DNA of 52,173 nucleotides from Bacteroidota bacterium (GTDB lineage Bacteria > Bacteroidota > Bacteroidia > Chitinophagales > LD1): positions 1-52,173 of the forward strand of contig CANHIG010000003.1 of assembly GCA_947461105.1 (NCBI GenBank), in the 5' to 3' direction. The notes beneath the pieces were generated by a model. It was not told the DNA's origin. It did not search any database and was given only the letters and a program-made list of their open reading frames with translations. Position numbers and translations under genes: made by a program. Every line of letters begins with the position of its first letter. The first letter of the stretch is position 1. Positions 26,511-35,007 of the stretch are shown here, in pieces.

Positions 26511-27119
26511 ATGATTGTATCCAACCTCTATTATCTGCCGCAAATCAGCTGGTTTAAAGAAGTGATTCATGAACATGAAATCACACTGGAACAGCATGAC
26601 AACTGGCAGAAATCTTCTTTCAGAAATAAAACGGTAATTGCAGGAGCAAACGAATTGCAAACATTAAGCATTCCCATAATTGGCGGAAGAGAACAGAAAA
26701 CAACATACAAAGACATAAGAATTTGCTATACCGACCGGTGGCAGCAAGTTCACCTTACAGCAATAAAATCAGCCTACAGCAGCGCTCCGTTTTTTGAGCA
26801 TTACGTAGATTACTTCAGTCCGTTTTACGAAAAGAAAACGGAATTTCTTTTTGATTATAATTTCGAATTGTTGCAACTGTGTTTCAAACTGCTGAAAACT
26901 GAAAGGAAAATATTGCGAACAGATGATTATAAAAAAGAAATTCCTGATGCTTTAGACATCAGGAATTCATATAATACGAAGAAAGAAATTTTCAAACCGA
27001 GCAAATCTTACATTCAGGTTTTTAGTGAGCGGCAAGGCTTTCAGCCGAATGTTTCAGTAATTGATTTACTATTCAATGAAGGACCGGAAACTGTTAAGTA
27101 CATCATGGATTTAAAGTGA
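26511..27119 (+). CDS. WbqC-like family protein
   Basis: A 202-residue protein when started at ATG 26511. An upstream start at 26469 is open but adds a poor N-terminus, and WbqC proteins usually begin a few residues before the YLPPISWF-type motif, here NLYYLPQISWFKEVI. Other family features are NWQKSSFRNKTVIAGANE, LSIPIIGG, DRWQQVHLTAIKSAYSSAPFFEHYVDYF and the closing VSVIDLLFNEGPE. WbqC-like proteins are found in O-antigen or sugar-modification clusters, but their activity is not established. No sugar genes are adjacent here. Its last 17 bases overlap, in antisense, the end of the small lipoprotein gene at 27103. Confidence 0.82.
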   Translation: MIVSNLYYLPQISWFKEVIHEHEITLEQHDNWQKSSFRNKTVIAGANELQTLSIPIIGGREQKTTYKDIRICYTDRWQQVHLTAIKSAYSSAPFFEHYVDYFSPFYEKKTEFLFDYNFELLQLCFKLLKTERKILRTDDYKKEIPDALDIRNSYNTKKEIFKPSKSYIQVFSERQGFQPNVSVIDLLFNEGPETVKYIMDLK

Positions 27120-27507
27120 TATTAACTTCCTTATTTGTAACATTTCCATCATGGTCTTCAAACTGAATAACAGCTTTCACGGGTGTAGCTTGAGTAACAG
27201 TCACTTGCAATTTTTCATTATAATCGTATGATTTAATCGAATGAACGTAGAGTGTTTTTGCGACCAATAAATACCCATCAGAATTTCGCGTAATCGAGAT
27301 TCGTCCAGTATGTAAATCTTCATTATCACTGGCATTTCCTGAGAATAAAATTGAATCCGTTGTACTAAAAACCGCTCCTTCAGCTGGAGACACAACAGTA
27401 ACAACAGGAGCCACTTTGGAGCTATCGGAATCAGTTGGCTTTTTACATGCATTGATAACAAAAAACCCAGTAATTAATACAACAACAAAGAGGTTTCTAC
27501 TATTCAT
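27103..27507 (-). CDS. Small lipoprotein with Ig-like domain (possibly DUF4625-like)
   Basis: A 134-residue lipoprotein: the signal peptide ends in VINAC, with the lipidated Cys at 21, followed by a Ser/Asp-rich spacer. The rest (about 32-134) reads as one beta-sandwich (PVVTVVSPAEGAVFSTTDSI, FSGNASDNEDLHTGRISITR, VKAVIQFEDHDGNVTNKEVNI), like Bacteroidota Ig-like lipoproteins of the DUF4625 sort. That family name is a guess from pattern. It is the last gene of the MbnP/MbnH-like run, ten bases after the peroxidase gene. An attached surface or periplasmic accessory role is likely. Confidence 0.7.
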   Translation of the reverse strand: MNSRNLFVVVLITGFFVINACKKPTDSDSSKVAPVVTVVSPAEGAVFSTTDSILFSGNASDNEDLHTGRISITRNSDGYLLVAKTLYVHSIKSYDYNEKLQVTVTQATPVKAVIQFEDHDGNVTNKEVNITLNP

Positions 27508-27517
27508 AATTCAAATT

Positions 27518-28537
27518 TTAGAACTCAGCGAATAAAGGGTTTTTAATAAAGTCTTCATCAGAAAGTGTCTTTAAAAATAATATCAATTTCGATTTTTCAT
27601 CATTAGTAATTGTAATACCTGTATTTCCATTCTGCTGAAGAATCGTATCTAAAGTAGCCGATGGCTGAACACCAAGACGATAATGGTCTATCACTTCTTC
27701 CAACGAAAAGAATCTGCCATCGTGCATATAAGGAGCTGTATAGCCAACATTTCGCAGACTTGGCACTTTGAATTTGTATTCATCCGTAGCACTTAATGTT
27801 ATTACATATCTGCCCTTATCTGAATTTTGAGCCAATCCGTTATTCCTGAAATTTTGATCGGTAAACAAAACACCGGAATGACAAGAAGAACACTTCTGTT
27901 CAAAAATTTGTTTCCCTTCATTTTCATCGGCAGAAAAAGTTGCAGTACCGGCTATCACTTTATCATATTTTGAATTTGCAGAAACTAACATCACCATAAA
28001 CTGCGACATGGCTTGCATCATTTTTATCCCTGTAATGTCATCAGATCCAAAAGCATCCTTAAAAAGTTTTTTGTAATTGGAATCAGAACCGATTTTAGCC
28101 ACGACATTAGAAACCGTTTCATCCATTTCTACAGGGTTTTGAATTGGACTTATCGGAACTAAGTCAAGATTATGCACCCCACCATCCCAAAAGTAATTTT
28201 GCATCCATGCCATATTTTGAATTGCTGGCGCATTGCGTGTGCCCAACTTATCTTCAATTCCATGACTAACAACATGCCCGTGATGGGTAAATGCCGAAAA
28301 TGAAATATGGCAACTGCCGCAAGAGATAGTGCCATCCCGGGATAACCGCCCATCGTAAAAAAGTTTTTTACCTAACTCAAAACCTGCTTTTGTGACCGGA
28401 TTAGTTTGAGTTGGATAAGTTGGAGCAGGAAATCCCTGAGGGACTTCAAAGCCCTTAAATACCTCATTGCCGGGAGCCTCTTTGTTACAAGAAGCTACCA
28501 GCAATAAGGCAAATAAAAACAAGAAATACTTGTTCAT
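27518..28537 (-). CDS. Di-heme cytochrome c peroxidase of the MauG/MbnH group, lipoprotein
   Basis: A 339-residue lipoprotein if started at 28537; an upstream in-frame ATG at 28558 overlaps the preceding gene and would place residues before the signal. The signal MNKYFLFLFALLLVASC puts the lipidated Cys at 17. Two c-type heme sites are CGSCH (73-77) and CSSCH (216-220). FWDGG (W117) is the tryptophan between the hemes conserved in the superfamily, and APYMHDGRFFSLEEVIDHY is the usual C-terminal signature. Bacterial di-heme peroxidases reduce H2O2, but MauG and MbnH use the same core to oxidise a partner protein. The gene starts four bases after an MbnP-like gene, and this pairing favours an MbnH-like role. 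Confidence 0.88.
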   Translation of the reverse strand: MNKYFLFLFALLLVASCNKEAPGNEVFKGFEVPQGFPAPTYPTQTNPVTKAGFELGKKLFYDGRLSRDGTISCGSCHISFSAFTHHGHVVSHGIEDKLGTRNAPAIQNMAWMQNYFWDGGVHNLDLVPISPIQNPVEMDETVSNVVAKIGSDSNYKKLFKDAFGSDDITGIKMMQAMSQFMVMLVSANSKYDKVIAGTATFSADENEGKQIFEQKCSSCHSGVLFTDQNFRNNGLAQNSDKGRYVITLSATDEYKFKVPSLRNVGYTAPYMHDGRFFSLEEVIDHYRLGVQPSATLDTILQQNGNTGITITNDEKSKLILFLKTLSDEDFIKNPLFAEF

Positions 28538-28541
28538 AAAT

Positions 28542-29351
28542 TTAATCGTTGTGAACATGATTTACAGAAATCATGCTTGAATAGTTATTAGCAATATTTA
28601 CTGAATACGCATTGAACATCACCATTGGATTTGCAAAGAAATCAACATTTGTTATTCCGTTTAATACTTTCAGCGCATCTACATAAAGATGAGCCTCAGG
28701 ACCAGAAGTCTTAGCTTTACGTACTTCCGCATTTGTACCATTGAATGAAAGCGTAACATTTTTAATATTATTGATTGTAGGCGAGCTGTAACCTCCGTAT
28801 CCTCCGATGTGGTACATGAACATTTTCATAGTAGAAACGCTATCATACATTCCTTCCATTTTAAGGAAGATGTATCCTGAATTCCAAGACCAGTACATAT
28901 CCTGCCCTGCAGCAGTAGGATCTAATGCTCCGGTGCGCTCACTTACAGGAAGTGTGTTGCGATTGCTATCCACTCCGATAACAAAAGAAACTCCGCTATA
29001 ATTGCCCTCAGGAATATCACTTAATTCCACATCAGCCGTGGTTTCATCAGACTCCTCCACTAAGAAATAAGAATTATTTTGCGGTACTGTATATTTTGAA
29101 CCATCGCTATTAAGTAAAACTACATTGCTGATATAGTAGTTAAACTTAGAGATATTAAAGCTTTGCCCCAAAGCATTAGAGTATGTTCCAGTATTAAGAA
29201 CTAAATCATCAGCACCTGCTCTGTTGTCAAAGTGAAGCATCATTTTCCCTTTTTGTGATGGGTCATAATCCTTTTTAGTTTCCTTTTTGCAGGATTGTAG
29301 TGTTAAAGCTGATACAGCAAAAATTGCGAATACAAATTTTAAATTTTTCAT
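28542..29351 (-). CDS. MbnP-like (copper-associated) lipoprotein
   Basis: A 269-residue lipoprotein with signal ending in TLQSC (Cys 21). The chain carries the features I associate with the MbnP-like domain: LHFDNRAGADDLVLNTGTYSNALGQSFNISKFNYYIS-type opening (residues 39-75), IPEGNYSGVSFVIGVDSNRN (113-132) and MYWSWNSGYIFLKMEG (152-167) with W154 and W156. In the studied MbnP/MbnH pair, the di-heme enzyme oxidises a tryptophan of MbnP to kynurenine and MbnP binds copper. The MbnH-like gene follows directly. Whether the target tryptophan is W154 or W156 here cannot be said. Confidence 0.82.
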   Translation of the reverse strand: MKNLKFVFAIFAVSALTLQSCKKETKKDYDPSQKGKMMLHFDNRAGADDLVLNTGTYSNALGQSFNISKFNYYISNVVLLNSDGSKYTVPQNNSYFLVEESDETTADVELSDIPEGNYSGVSFVIGVDSNRNTLPVSERTGALDPTAAGQDMYWSWNSGYIFLKMEGMYDSVSTMKMFMYHIGGYGGYSSPTINNIKNVTLSFNGTNAEVRKAKTSGPEAHLYVDALKVLNGITNVDFFANPMVMFNAYSVNIANNYSSMISVNHVHND

Positions 29352-29369
29352 GTTTTATTGTCTTGTTTT

Positions 29370-30272
29370 TTAAAAGAAATAATTGAATTGAATTGATGAA
29401 AAGCTTGCCATATTCAAATGACTTTTGGCAAGTGATTGAAAAACAGGTTGACGAAACCGGATACCGATACCATACTTTTCTTTGATACGGACATCAAATG
29501 TAGCTTCTGCAGACAAAAGGTTGCCTCCGCTTAAAGAGATGGCAGCTTCACGGAATTTGTTTTTCTTAAAATAGTCATATATCAACGACACTGACGGAAT
29601 AAAACGATTGGTATTCACTTTCTTGTTATAGGCTGCTCTTAGCCACAATTGTGAGCGACCACCAATCTGTAAATTATCTTTGTTGGGTAAAGCATAACGA
29701 TAAAAAGCGCCTATTGATGCAGTAAATGCCTTTATACCAAACTGATATTCGATTTGTGGAATAAATTGCCAGGCCGCATTGCCAGGCTGTATTAAAGGAG
29801 AAAAGCCTGTGGTGTCAATACTTTTCTTGAATTCACCGGTTGGGAAGCAAGTATTGAATCCAAAATAAAACACATGAAAGGTGTTCTTATATTTAATCTT
29901 TGGGGTCATAGCAGAAACACCGATAATGATGTCTCCTAGTCCATTATAGGATAGATTTTCTGTGCCGGTTCGCTTGTTAAAAACAAAAGGCAACTCAGCT
30001 TGAACAGATACATATTTCTGCACATTCCATCTGCCTGAAAAAACAACAGATTGGAAAATATCTCTATAGTCAATCGTCATTTGCTCATTGATATATGAGG
30101 GCAAACGGAATTTATCACCTGTCACAGCATATCTAACCCCAAGTGATGATTTTAAGCCATTAATAAAATTGTCGGCACTCATCATGGAAGAACAACCAGA
30201 TGCAGAGCAACAACTCTGAGCTTCAGCTACTGACCAATCCAGTAAAGCCAAAGCAAAAAATACATTTTTCAC
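29370..30272 (-). CDS. Outer-membrane beta-barrel protein with Cys cluster
   Basis: A 300-residue exported protein. After a signal peptide cut near residue 19 come C21, C22 and C27 in SCCSASGCSSMM, a possible metal ligand set at the periplasmic N-terminus. The rest is amphipathic beta-strands with aromatic girdles (DYRDIFQSVVFSGRWNVQKY, FHVFYFGFNTCFPTGEF, QFIPQIEYQFGIKAF) and the chain ends in IQFNYFF, the C-terminal Phe typical of outer-membrane barrels. It resembles transporter-like barrels placed next to MbnP and di-heme peroxidase genes in other Bacteroidota. Spacing to MbnP is 18 bases. Confidence 0.78.
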   Translation of the reverse strand: MKNVFFALALLDWSVAEAQSCCSASGCSSMMSADNFINGLKSSLGVRYAVTGDKFRLPSYINEQMTIDYRDIFQSVVFSGRWNVQKYVSVQAELPFVFNKRTGTENLSYNGLGDIIIGVSAMTPKIKYKNTFHVFYFGFNTCFPTGEFKKSIDTTGFSPLIQPGNAAWQFIPQIEYQFGIKAFTASIGAFYRYALPNKDNLQIGGRSQLWLRAAYNKKVNTNRFIPSVSLIYDYFKKNKFREAAISLSGGNLLSAEATFDVRIKEKYGIGIRFRQPVFQSLAKSHLNMASFSSIQFNYFF

Positions 30273-30316
30273 TTTTGATTTTTAAATTATAAAACAAGTA
30301 TGGTCTTGAGTTATAA

Positions 30317-30697
30317 TTATGCGCAAGGCGGATGAGAAACTTCTGCTATGTACGAATGCAAATACATCGCATTTCGCTGCGAAGAAAAAGGAATTTGAAC
30401 TTCTGAAATTGAAACGTCCATTTTTAAATAGGCATTGTCATTCTGACACCATACAAAGTCTTCAAATATTGAAATTGATTCCCGCTGTGGCTCAGACTTA
30501 TTTTCAGAATTGACTTGCGCCAATTCCTTTTTCAAATAACACTTACCGTTACATTTTTTGGCTGGTGCATTTTTATTTACACAAAGTGTTTGTGCAATCG
30601 CTTTTTGATTGATAAAAAAGGCTGTAACCAGAAAAGCCTTGCCTATAGAGGCTATAAGCACAATTGTAACCACAAAGTATATTAACGCCTTTTTCAC
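30317..30697 (-). CDS. Small membrane protein with CxnCxxxC motif, head of the MbnP operon
   Basis: A 126-residue protein with an N-terminal hydrophobic helix (about 5-29) and then a conserved-looking cysteine segment, LCVNKNAPAKKCNGKCYLKKEL (C39, C49, C53). C84 and a terminal HPPCA add two more cysteines. I do not know a named family. A similar Cys/Lys segment appears, as I recall, in small proteins beside metal-related TonB systems in Bacteroidota. It lies 44 bases upstream of the barrel gene. A 14-bp dyad at 30731-30744 lies just upstream of its start. Metal binding or sensing is a reasonable but unproven guess. Confidence 0.65.
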   Translation of the reverse strand: MKKALIYFVVTIVLIASIGKAFLVTAFFINQKAIAQTLCVNKNAPAKKCNGKCYLKKELAQVNSENKSEPQRESISIFEDFVWCQNDNAYLKMDVSISEVQIPFSSQRNAMYLHSYIAEVSHPPCA

Positions 30698-30730
30698 GCC
30701 TCCAAGGTAAAGAATTTTTTATTCCTATTT

Positions 30731-30744
30731 ATGACTTGAGTCAT
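30731..30744. promoter_or_regulatory. 14-bp dyad upstream of the small Cys protein
   Basis: ATGACT-TG-AGTCAT is a perfect six-base inverted repeat in the 54-base gap between the DUF5689 gene and the small Cys protein gene, 34 bases from the latter's start. It has the size of a dimeric repressor or activator site. No canonical promoter is evident here except a weak TACCTTGG further in. Confidence 0.5.
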
Positions 30745-30751
30745 TTCGTGT

Positions 30752-32182
30752 TTAGAATATATCGTTTGTTGTTCTAATACTCATCTGAGGTGAAGTGTAA
30801 ACAGAAGCAACTCCGATTACTGTCTTTGCGCCACTAGGGTAATTTGTCGTACTGAATGTTGCTACGTTAGTTCCTGTTCTGCTATATAACGTGAAAGAGC
30901 CTGTGCCATCATTTAAAGTAACATTTCCGCCATAAACACCGCTATTTCCGCTTAACGTCACATTCAAAACCTTTACCAACATAGATTCGTATTTTTTCAG
31001 GTTGCTATTTAGCTGTTGAAATGTAAGCGTAGTGGTAGCAGCTGTGGTAACACCAACTTTAGTCACATTACTCAAAGAGAGATTATTAAGCTGAAGAAGA
31101 CCTTTAAATTCAGAAAGCTCGCCACCTGATGTGTTAATCTCTACAGAATCGCCTACCAAAAAAGAATGATTTGCAGAAAATCTAACAGTAATTCCAGCAG
31201 TGGCATCCTGAACTACCAAGTTTTTAGGGTCGAAATTATTTGCACTGTTATCAGAAATTACAACCGCATGTATTTTCCTGGCACATGGTGCAGGAACAGT
31301 AGCGCCTGAATAATAAGCACGCAAAGTGGCTAAATCTATATCTGCTGAAGAACCAACTTGTGTTCCATCACATCTCAAATTGCTTTTTTCATTTACATCG
31401 TTTGCATTTCTGATTAGTAATTGCTTTGTCCAAGTGCTTCCTGACCTATATACAGTGTATATGGAAGTAACATCACATTTGCCCGCAGGTGTAGGAGTGG
31501 AGGCAAACCTAGCATAGCCACTTGTTCTTACAGTAATAGTATTTGCCGAACAATCTTCTAATATTCTATTTAAAGAACCCTTGTTTATAGCATCAGCATA
31601 AGGCTGATAAATATCCTGACACTGAAACTCCAAGTCTTTTATTTTTATAAGCATGGATTGATATTTGGTATTATCCAAATCAGATATTTTTAACTCAACA
31701 GGAGTTACCGATATTCCCCATTTTCCTTTCAACAATTTATCCTGAGCAACAGTTGTATTAATATAACCCAAACTACCATCAGCATTGTCCACATAACCCC
31801 CAACCTGATATAAACCGGAATATTCCCCAACATATAAATCCTTGCATTTAACGAATACTCTTCTTCCAACAGGAAATTCATTATACAAAGAGGAATTATC
31901 CACTTTCAATTGGATACCTCCAGTAGAGTCCTGAATAGTTACTACTTTATATAAGTTACCATCTTTGTCATCAGCATTTACAATACCCGAAATAATCCAG
32001 TCGTTATCCACTTTCTTTGGCACTCCGGTTCCAAGCGTATAAATGGCTTTTAAATCTTTAATTGTAGTATTTGCTGACACGCCCTTAGGGTCTTCTCCGC
32101 CTGTTGGGGGCGCATCAAATTTTTCTTTAACACAGCCCGACAGGGCAAATGCAAGTAAAATAACGCCTGCGATATTTTTCAT
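30752..32182 (-). CDS. DUF5689-type OB-fold lipoprotein
   Basis: The open frame reaches 32359, inside the TonB receptor gene, but the lipoprotein signal MKNIAGVILLAFALSGC begins at 32182 (lipidated Cys 17), giving 476 residues. The protein holds DUF5689-like OB-fold segments: about residues 35-200 (NTTIKDLKAIYTLG, WIISGIVNADDKDGNLYKVVTIQD) and about 270-390 (DLATLRAYYSGATVPAPC, IHAVVISDNSANNFDPKNLVVQD). A third OB-like stretch closes the chain (MLVKVLNVTLSGNSGVYGGN). It ends without a T9SS sorting domain. Such proteins often neighbour TonB receptors and secreted nucleases, as here. Binding of nucleic acid or phosphate compounds is suspected for the fold, not shown. Confidence 0.8.
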   Translation of the reverse strand: MKNIAGVILLAFALSGCVKEKFDAPPTGGEDPKGVSANTTIKDLKAIYTLGTGVPKKVDNDWIISGIVNADDKDGNLYKVVTIQDSTGGIQLKVDNSSLYNEFPVGRRVFVKCKDLYVGEYSGLYQVGGYVDNADGSLGYINTTVAQDKLLKGKWGISVTPVELKISDLDNTKYQSMLIKIKDLEFQCQDIYQPYADAINKGSLNRILEDCSANTITVRTSGYARFASTPTPAGKCDVTSIYTVYRSGSTWTKQLLIRNANDVNEKSNLRCDGTQVGSSADIDLATLRAYYSGATVPAPCARKIHAVVISDNSANNFDPKNLVVQDATAGITVRFSANHSFLVGDSVEINTSGGELSEFKGLLQLNNLSLSNVTKVGVTTAATTTLTFQQLNSNLKKYESMLVKVLNVTLSGNSGVYGGNVTLNDGTGSFTLYSRTGTNVATFSTTNYPSGAKTVIGVASVYTSPQMSIRTTNDIF

Positions 32183-32231
32183 AATAATGATTTGTACTTG
32201 TTTGAAATATGGTGTTTTCATAATTGATTTC

Positions 32232-34784
32232 TTATTGCATTCTAAAGTTAATTGAAATAAAATATCCAATACCTCTGGCATATCTGTATCTGGTATCAAA
32301 TTTCTGCGGATTTTTATCAAAGTAGTCAAATCGGAGCTGCTCATTCGCGCTGATAACAAAGTTTGTGTTGTTAGTCACGTTTGAAATTGTTGCGTTAAAA
32401 ATCAGATAGAAGCGTTCTTTGGTTTTAAGCTTAAATGTTCGATTGATTAGCCAAGAGTATCCACCACGAATATCCATAGTAAATTGACCTTTCAATTTTT
32501 CCTGATCAATAATTCTATTCCATTGATCCGAACCGGCATCCAATCCACTAACAGCGTTAGAAGTTCTGCGAGCCGGATTAACCGCTACCCACATCCAATC
32601 AAAATAATTAAAGTTCACGCCTACATTCCAAAACTTAGGGGAGCGATATCGAAGACCCGCAGAAGCTGCAAGTTGCGGTGAACCTGCGATATTAAATCCT
32701 TGCCAATAAACAGTTTGCTGATTGTCCAAAACCTTTGAATCATTATTTCTTGTGATGTATGCTGTAGGACGTGTGGTATATGTGTATCGCCCGATACTTG
32801 CAACCGCATTGGCCCCAAAACCTTTATAAATCTCTGCATCCACTCCAAGCTCGCCACCAAAATAGCGCTTTCCAACTCCGCTCAAGGAATAGTTCACCAT
32901 TGTTCTGTAATCATCATTAAAGTACAAATAGTTCTGAATACCATCTTTAAATTCAGTGTAGAAGAAGTTTGCCTTAACTGATACCTTAGGTGCTTTAAAG
33001 ATATATCCACCCTCTATGCTCCATATCTTTTCACTTTTCAAGGTTGGAATAATTTCATTTCGCATTGTTGGTGCAAGGTATGTATCATGAAAGTTTGGAG
33101 CCTGTGTTTGATAAGTTGCGTTTGCATAAACATAATTTCGCCCGTTTATCTTAACTGAGCCTCCACCTTTCACCCCAAAATTGATGAAAATATTCTTTTT
33201 AGAATCGCCATAAGAACCGTTAGGGAAAAGACCATTTCTAATTAACCCCGTTCGCCAAAAATCGGTGTTGGATAATTGACCAGAAAGAAAAAAGTCAAAA
33301 CGATTGTATTTGAAAGCTAGCTGAGACCATGCCTGAGCTTTATGGACAGTCATGGTGTAATCATATCCATATTTATCGCCTACCATTATTATTCTGTTAG
33401 GTTGATTAAGATCAAATTGCGGAGCGTTATTATCATTTGGATAATCCCTTTCTGCAAACATATTCACGTTCACAAAAAAATCGCCTCCCAGCAAGTCTTT
33501 CAACTGCTTGTAATACCTGTTTCTCTCAAACTGATATGTAAGACCTCCGCTGTATGATATATGCTCATCCAGTGAATGATTGGCAATTGCACTAAATTGC
33601 GCAGAGTTCACCTCGGCAACTCTATCGCTTAACACATAGCGCGACCAAGCGCCATAAACAGCTTGCCCTGAGCCATTGGCATTAGGCACAGAATCATATC
33701 TATTAGCATTTATCTGATAAAATCTATCCCATTGAATCTGTAACAAATCTTTATCGCTCTCCAATATATTTCTTGCTTCTGCACTCGCAAAAGAATCAGT
33801 GATTAGACTTGGAATATTTTTGTAATAATCTGGCGCAGGATTAGTGGCATTATACCAGTCTATTCCAGAGTATCGCTGCTTACCAAACTGATACATGGCA
33901 GATAAAATAAGGTTTGTTTTTGAGCTAAACTTCCCTTCATAGATAAGCTGGAAAACAGGAATGAAATTATTGGTCTCATTAGCATTTCTAATTTGTCCAT
34001 TTTGATAACCCCATGAAGTATTGTAATATTTATTTCCTGAAATCTGTTGCATCTCTCTGGTTGAAACTGCCGCTCTGGTGTAGCGTGTGGGAGCACCAAA
34101 TGCGACTAATGAGAGGCTATGCTTTTCACTAATGAGCTTCTCCACTGAAAAGAAATAAGAATATCCATCATAGTAAGTACCAGGTTCATAGCCCTTCTCT
34201 GCCCATCGCCTTGCAAAAGCACCAGCCACAGCCCAATTTCCTTTCATAAATCCACTGACATAACTTGCTGCTATTCTGTTGCGGTAACGCTGATTGGTTA
34301 CAGCATAGGATGCATTCAACCCTTTAAATAAATGTCCCGCTCTGGAATCAAACATAATAGCTCCGCCAATATTACCATAACTAAATGTAGAATTTGCAAG
34401 TCCTATTGAGGATTGTCGGCTTCTAAACATATCGTTCAGTCCGCCCCATTCAGACCATGCTACATTTCCTGATTCCGGGTCATTCATAGAAAGCCCGTTA
34501 ATCAATACATTGGAATATTCACCTGCGTAACCCCTATATCTGTATCCACCTGATGAAAGCTGAAAAGATGCGGCTGATAAAAAAGCATCTCTTGACGATG
34601 ATAAAATGCTTGATACATTTTGGGAGACAGTATTATCCTCTAATTCAGACTCAGATAAATTAACTACAGGAATATTCTCCGGATTTTTCAGGCTGCTTAT
34701 TGCTGAAGTAGTATCCACCCCAAAATCCTGAGCAAAAAGATGAAATCCTATCGCAACAAAGAATAACGTAAATAATTTTTTCAT
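32232..34784 (-). CDS. TonB-dependent outer-membrane receptor
   Basis: An 850-residue receptor with signal peptide MKKLFTLFFVAIGFHLFAQ. There is no carboxypeptidase-like N-terminal extension. The plug begins near residue 40 (VNLSESELEDNTVSQNVSSI) and contains YRYRGYAGEYSNVLINGLSMND, the usual plug signature. The remainder is a 22-strand-type barrel rich in Tyr/Trp/Asn (RLEYs replaced by patterns such as YGNIGGAIMFDSRAG, FNYFDWMWVAVNPARRT). It ends in ISINFRMQ rather than a terminal Phe. The substrate is unknown. It is co-directional with the DUF5689 gene, 49 bases away, and divergent from the secreted nuclease gene at 35008. With the metal genes further down it could import a metal complex; with the nuclease, a nucleic-acid product. 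Confidence 0.9.
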   Translation of the reverse strand: MKKLFTLFFVAIGFHLFAQDFGVDTTSAISSLKNPENIPVVNLSESELEDNTVSQNVSSILSSSRDAFLSAASFQLSSGGYRYRGYAGEYSNVLINGLSMNDPESGNVAWSEWGGLNDMFRSRQSSIGLANSTFSYGNIGGAIMFDSRAGHLFKGLNASYAVTNQRYRNRIAASYVSGFMKGNWAVAGAFARRWAEKGYEPGTYYDGYSYFFSVEKLISEKHSLSLVAFGAPTRYTRAAVSTREMQQISGNKYYNTSWGYQNGQIRNANETNNFIPVFQLIYEGKFSSKTNLILSAMYQFGKQRYSGIDWYNATNPAPDYYKNIPSLITDSFASAEARNILESDKDLLQIQWDRFYQINANRYDSVPNANGSGQAVYGAWSRYVLSDRVAEVNSAQFSAIANHSLDEHISYSGGLTYQFERNRYYKQLKDLLGGDFFVNVNMFAERDYPNDNNAPQFDLNQPNRIIMVGDKYGYDYTMTVHKAQAWSQLAFKYNRFDFFLSGQLSNTDFWRTGLIRNGLFPNGSYGDSKKNIFINFGVKGGGSVKINGRNYVYANATYQTQAPNFHDTYLAPTMRNEIIPTLKSEKIWSIEGGYIFKAPKVSVKANFFYTEFKDGIQNYLYFNDDYRTMVNYSLSGVGKRYFGGELGVDAEIYKGFGANAVASIGRYTYTTRPTAYITRNNDSKVLDNQQTVYWQGFNIAGSPQLAASAGLRYRSPKFWNVGVNFNYFDWMWVAVNPARRTSNAVSGLDAGSDQWNRIIDQEKLKGQFTMDIRGGYSWLINRTFKLKTKERFYLIFNATISNVTNNTNFVISANEQLRFDYFDKNPQKFDTRYRYARGIGYFISINFRMQ

Positions 34785-34889
34785 TCGCTAAAAATATTTT
34801 ATTCCAAATAGTCAGAACAATAACATACCTAATTTTTCATCCCAATCTTAATAACAATTAAACCTTGATTCAACATTAATGACCTACGC

Positions 34890-34920
34890 CAAAAGTATAT
34901 AAATCTATCACTTTTTAAAA
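34890..34920 (-). promoter_or_regulatory. Candidate promoter for the TonB receptor operon
   Basis: On the minus strand TACTTTTG (34897-34890) matches TAnnTTTG exactly, and 19 bases upstream is TTTT (34920-34917), one mismatch from TTTG. The leader to the receptor ATG would be about 100 bases. The 223-base spacer 34785-35007 is otherwise AT-rich with no other clear element; for the plus-strand gene only a weak TAGCTTTA near its start is visible. Confidence 0.5.
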
Positions 34921-35007
34921 AGTTTGGCACATTAATTTAATGGATGAAATAATTATTAATATTCACATAAAATTGATTCATTAGCTTTATCAAAATTCAA
35001 TTCATAT

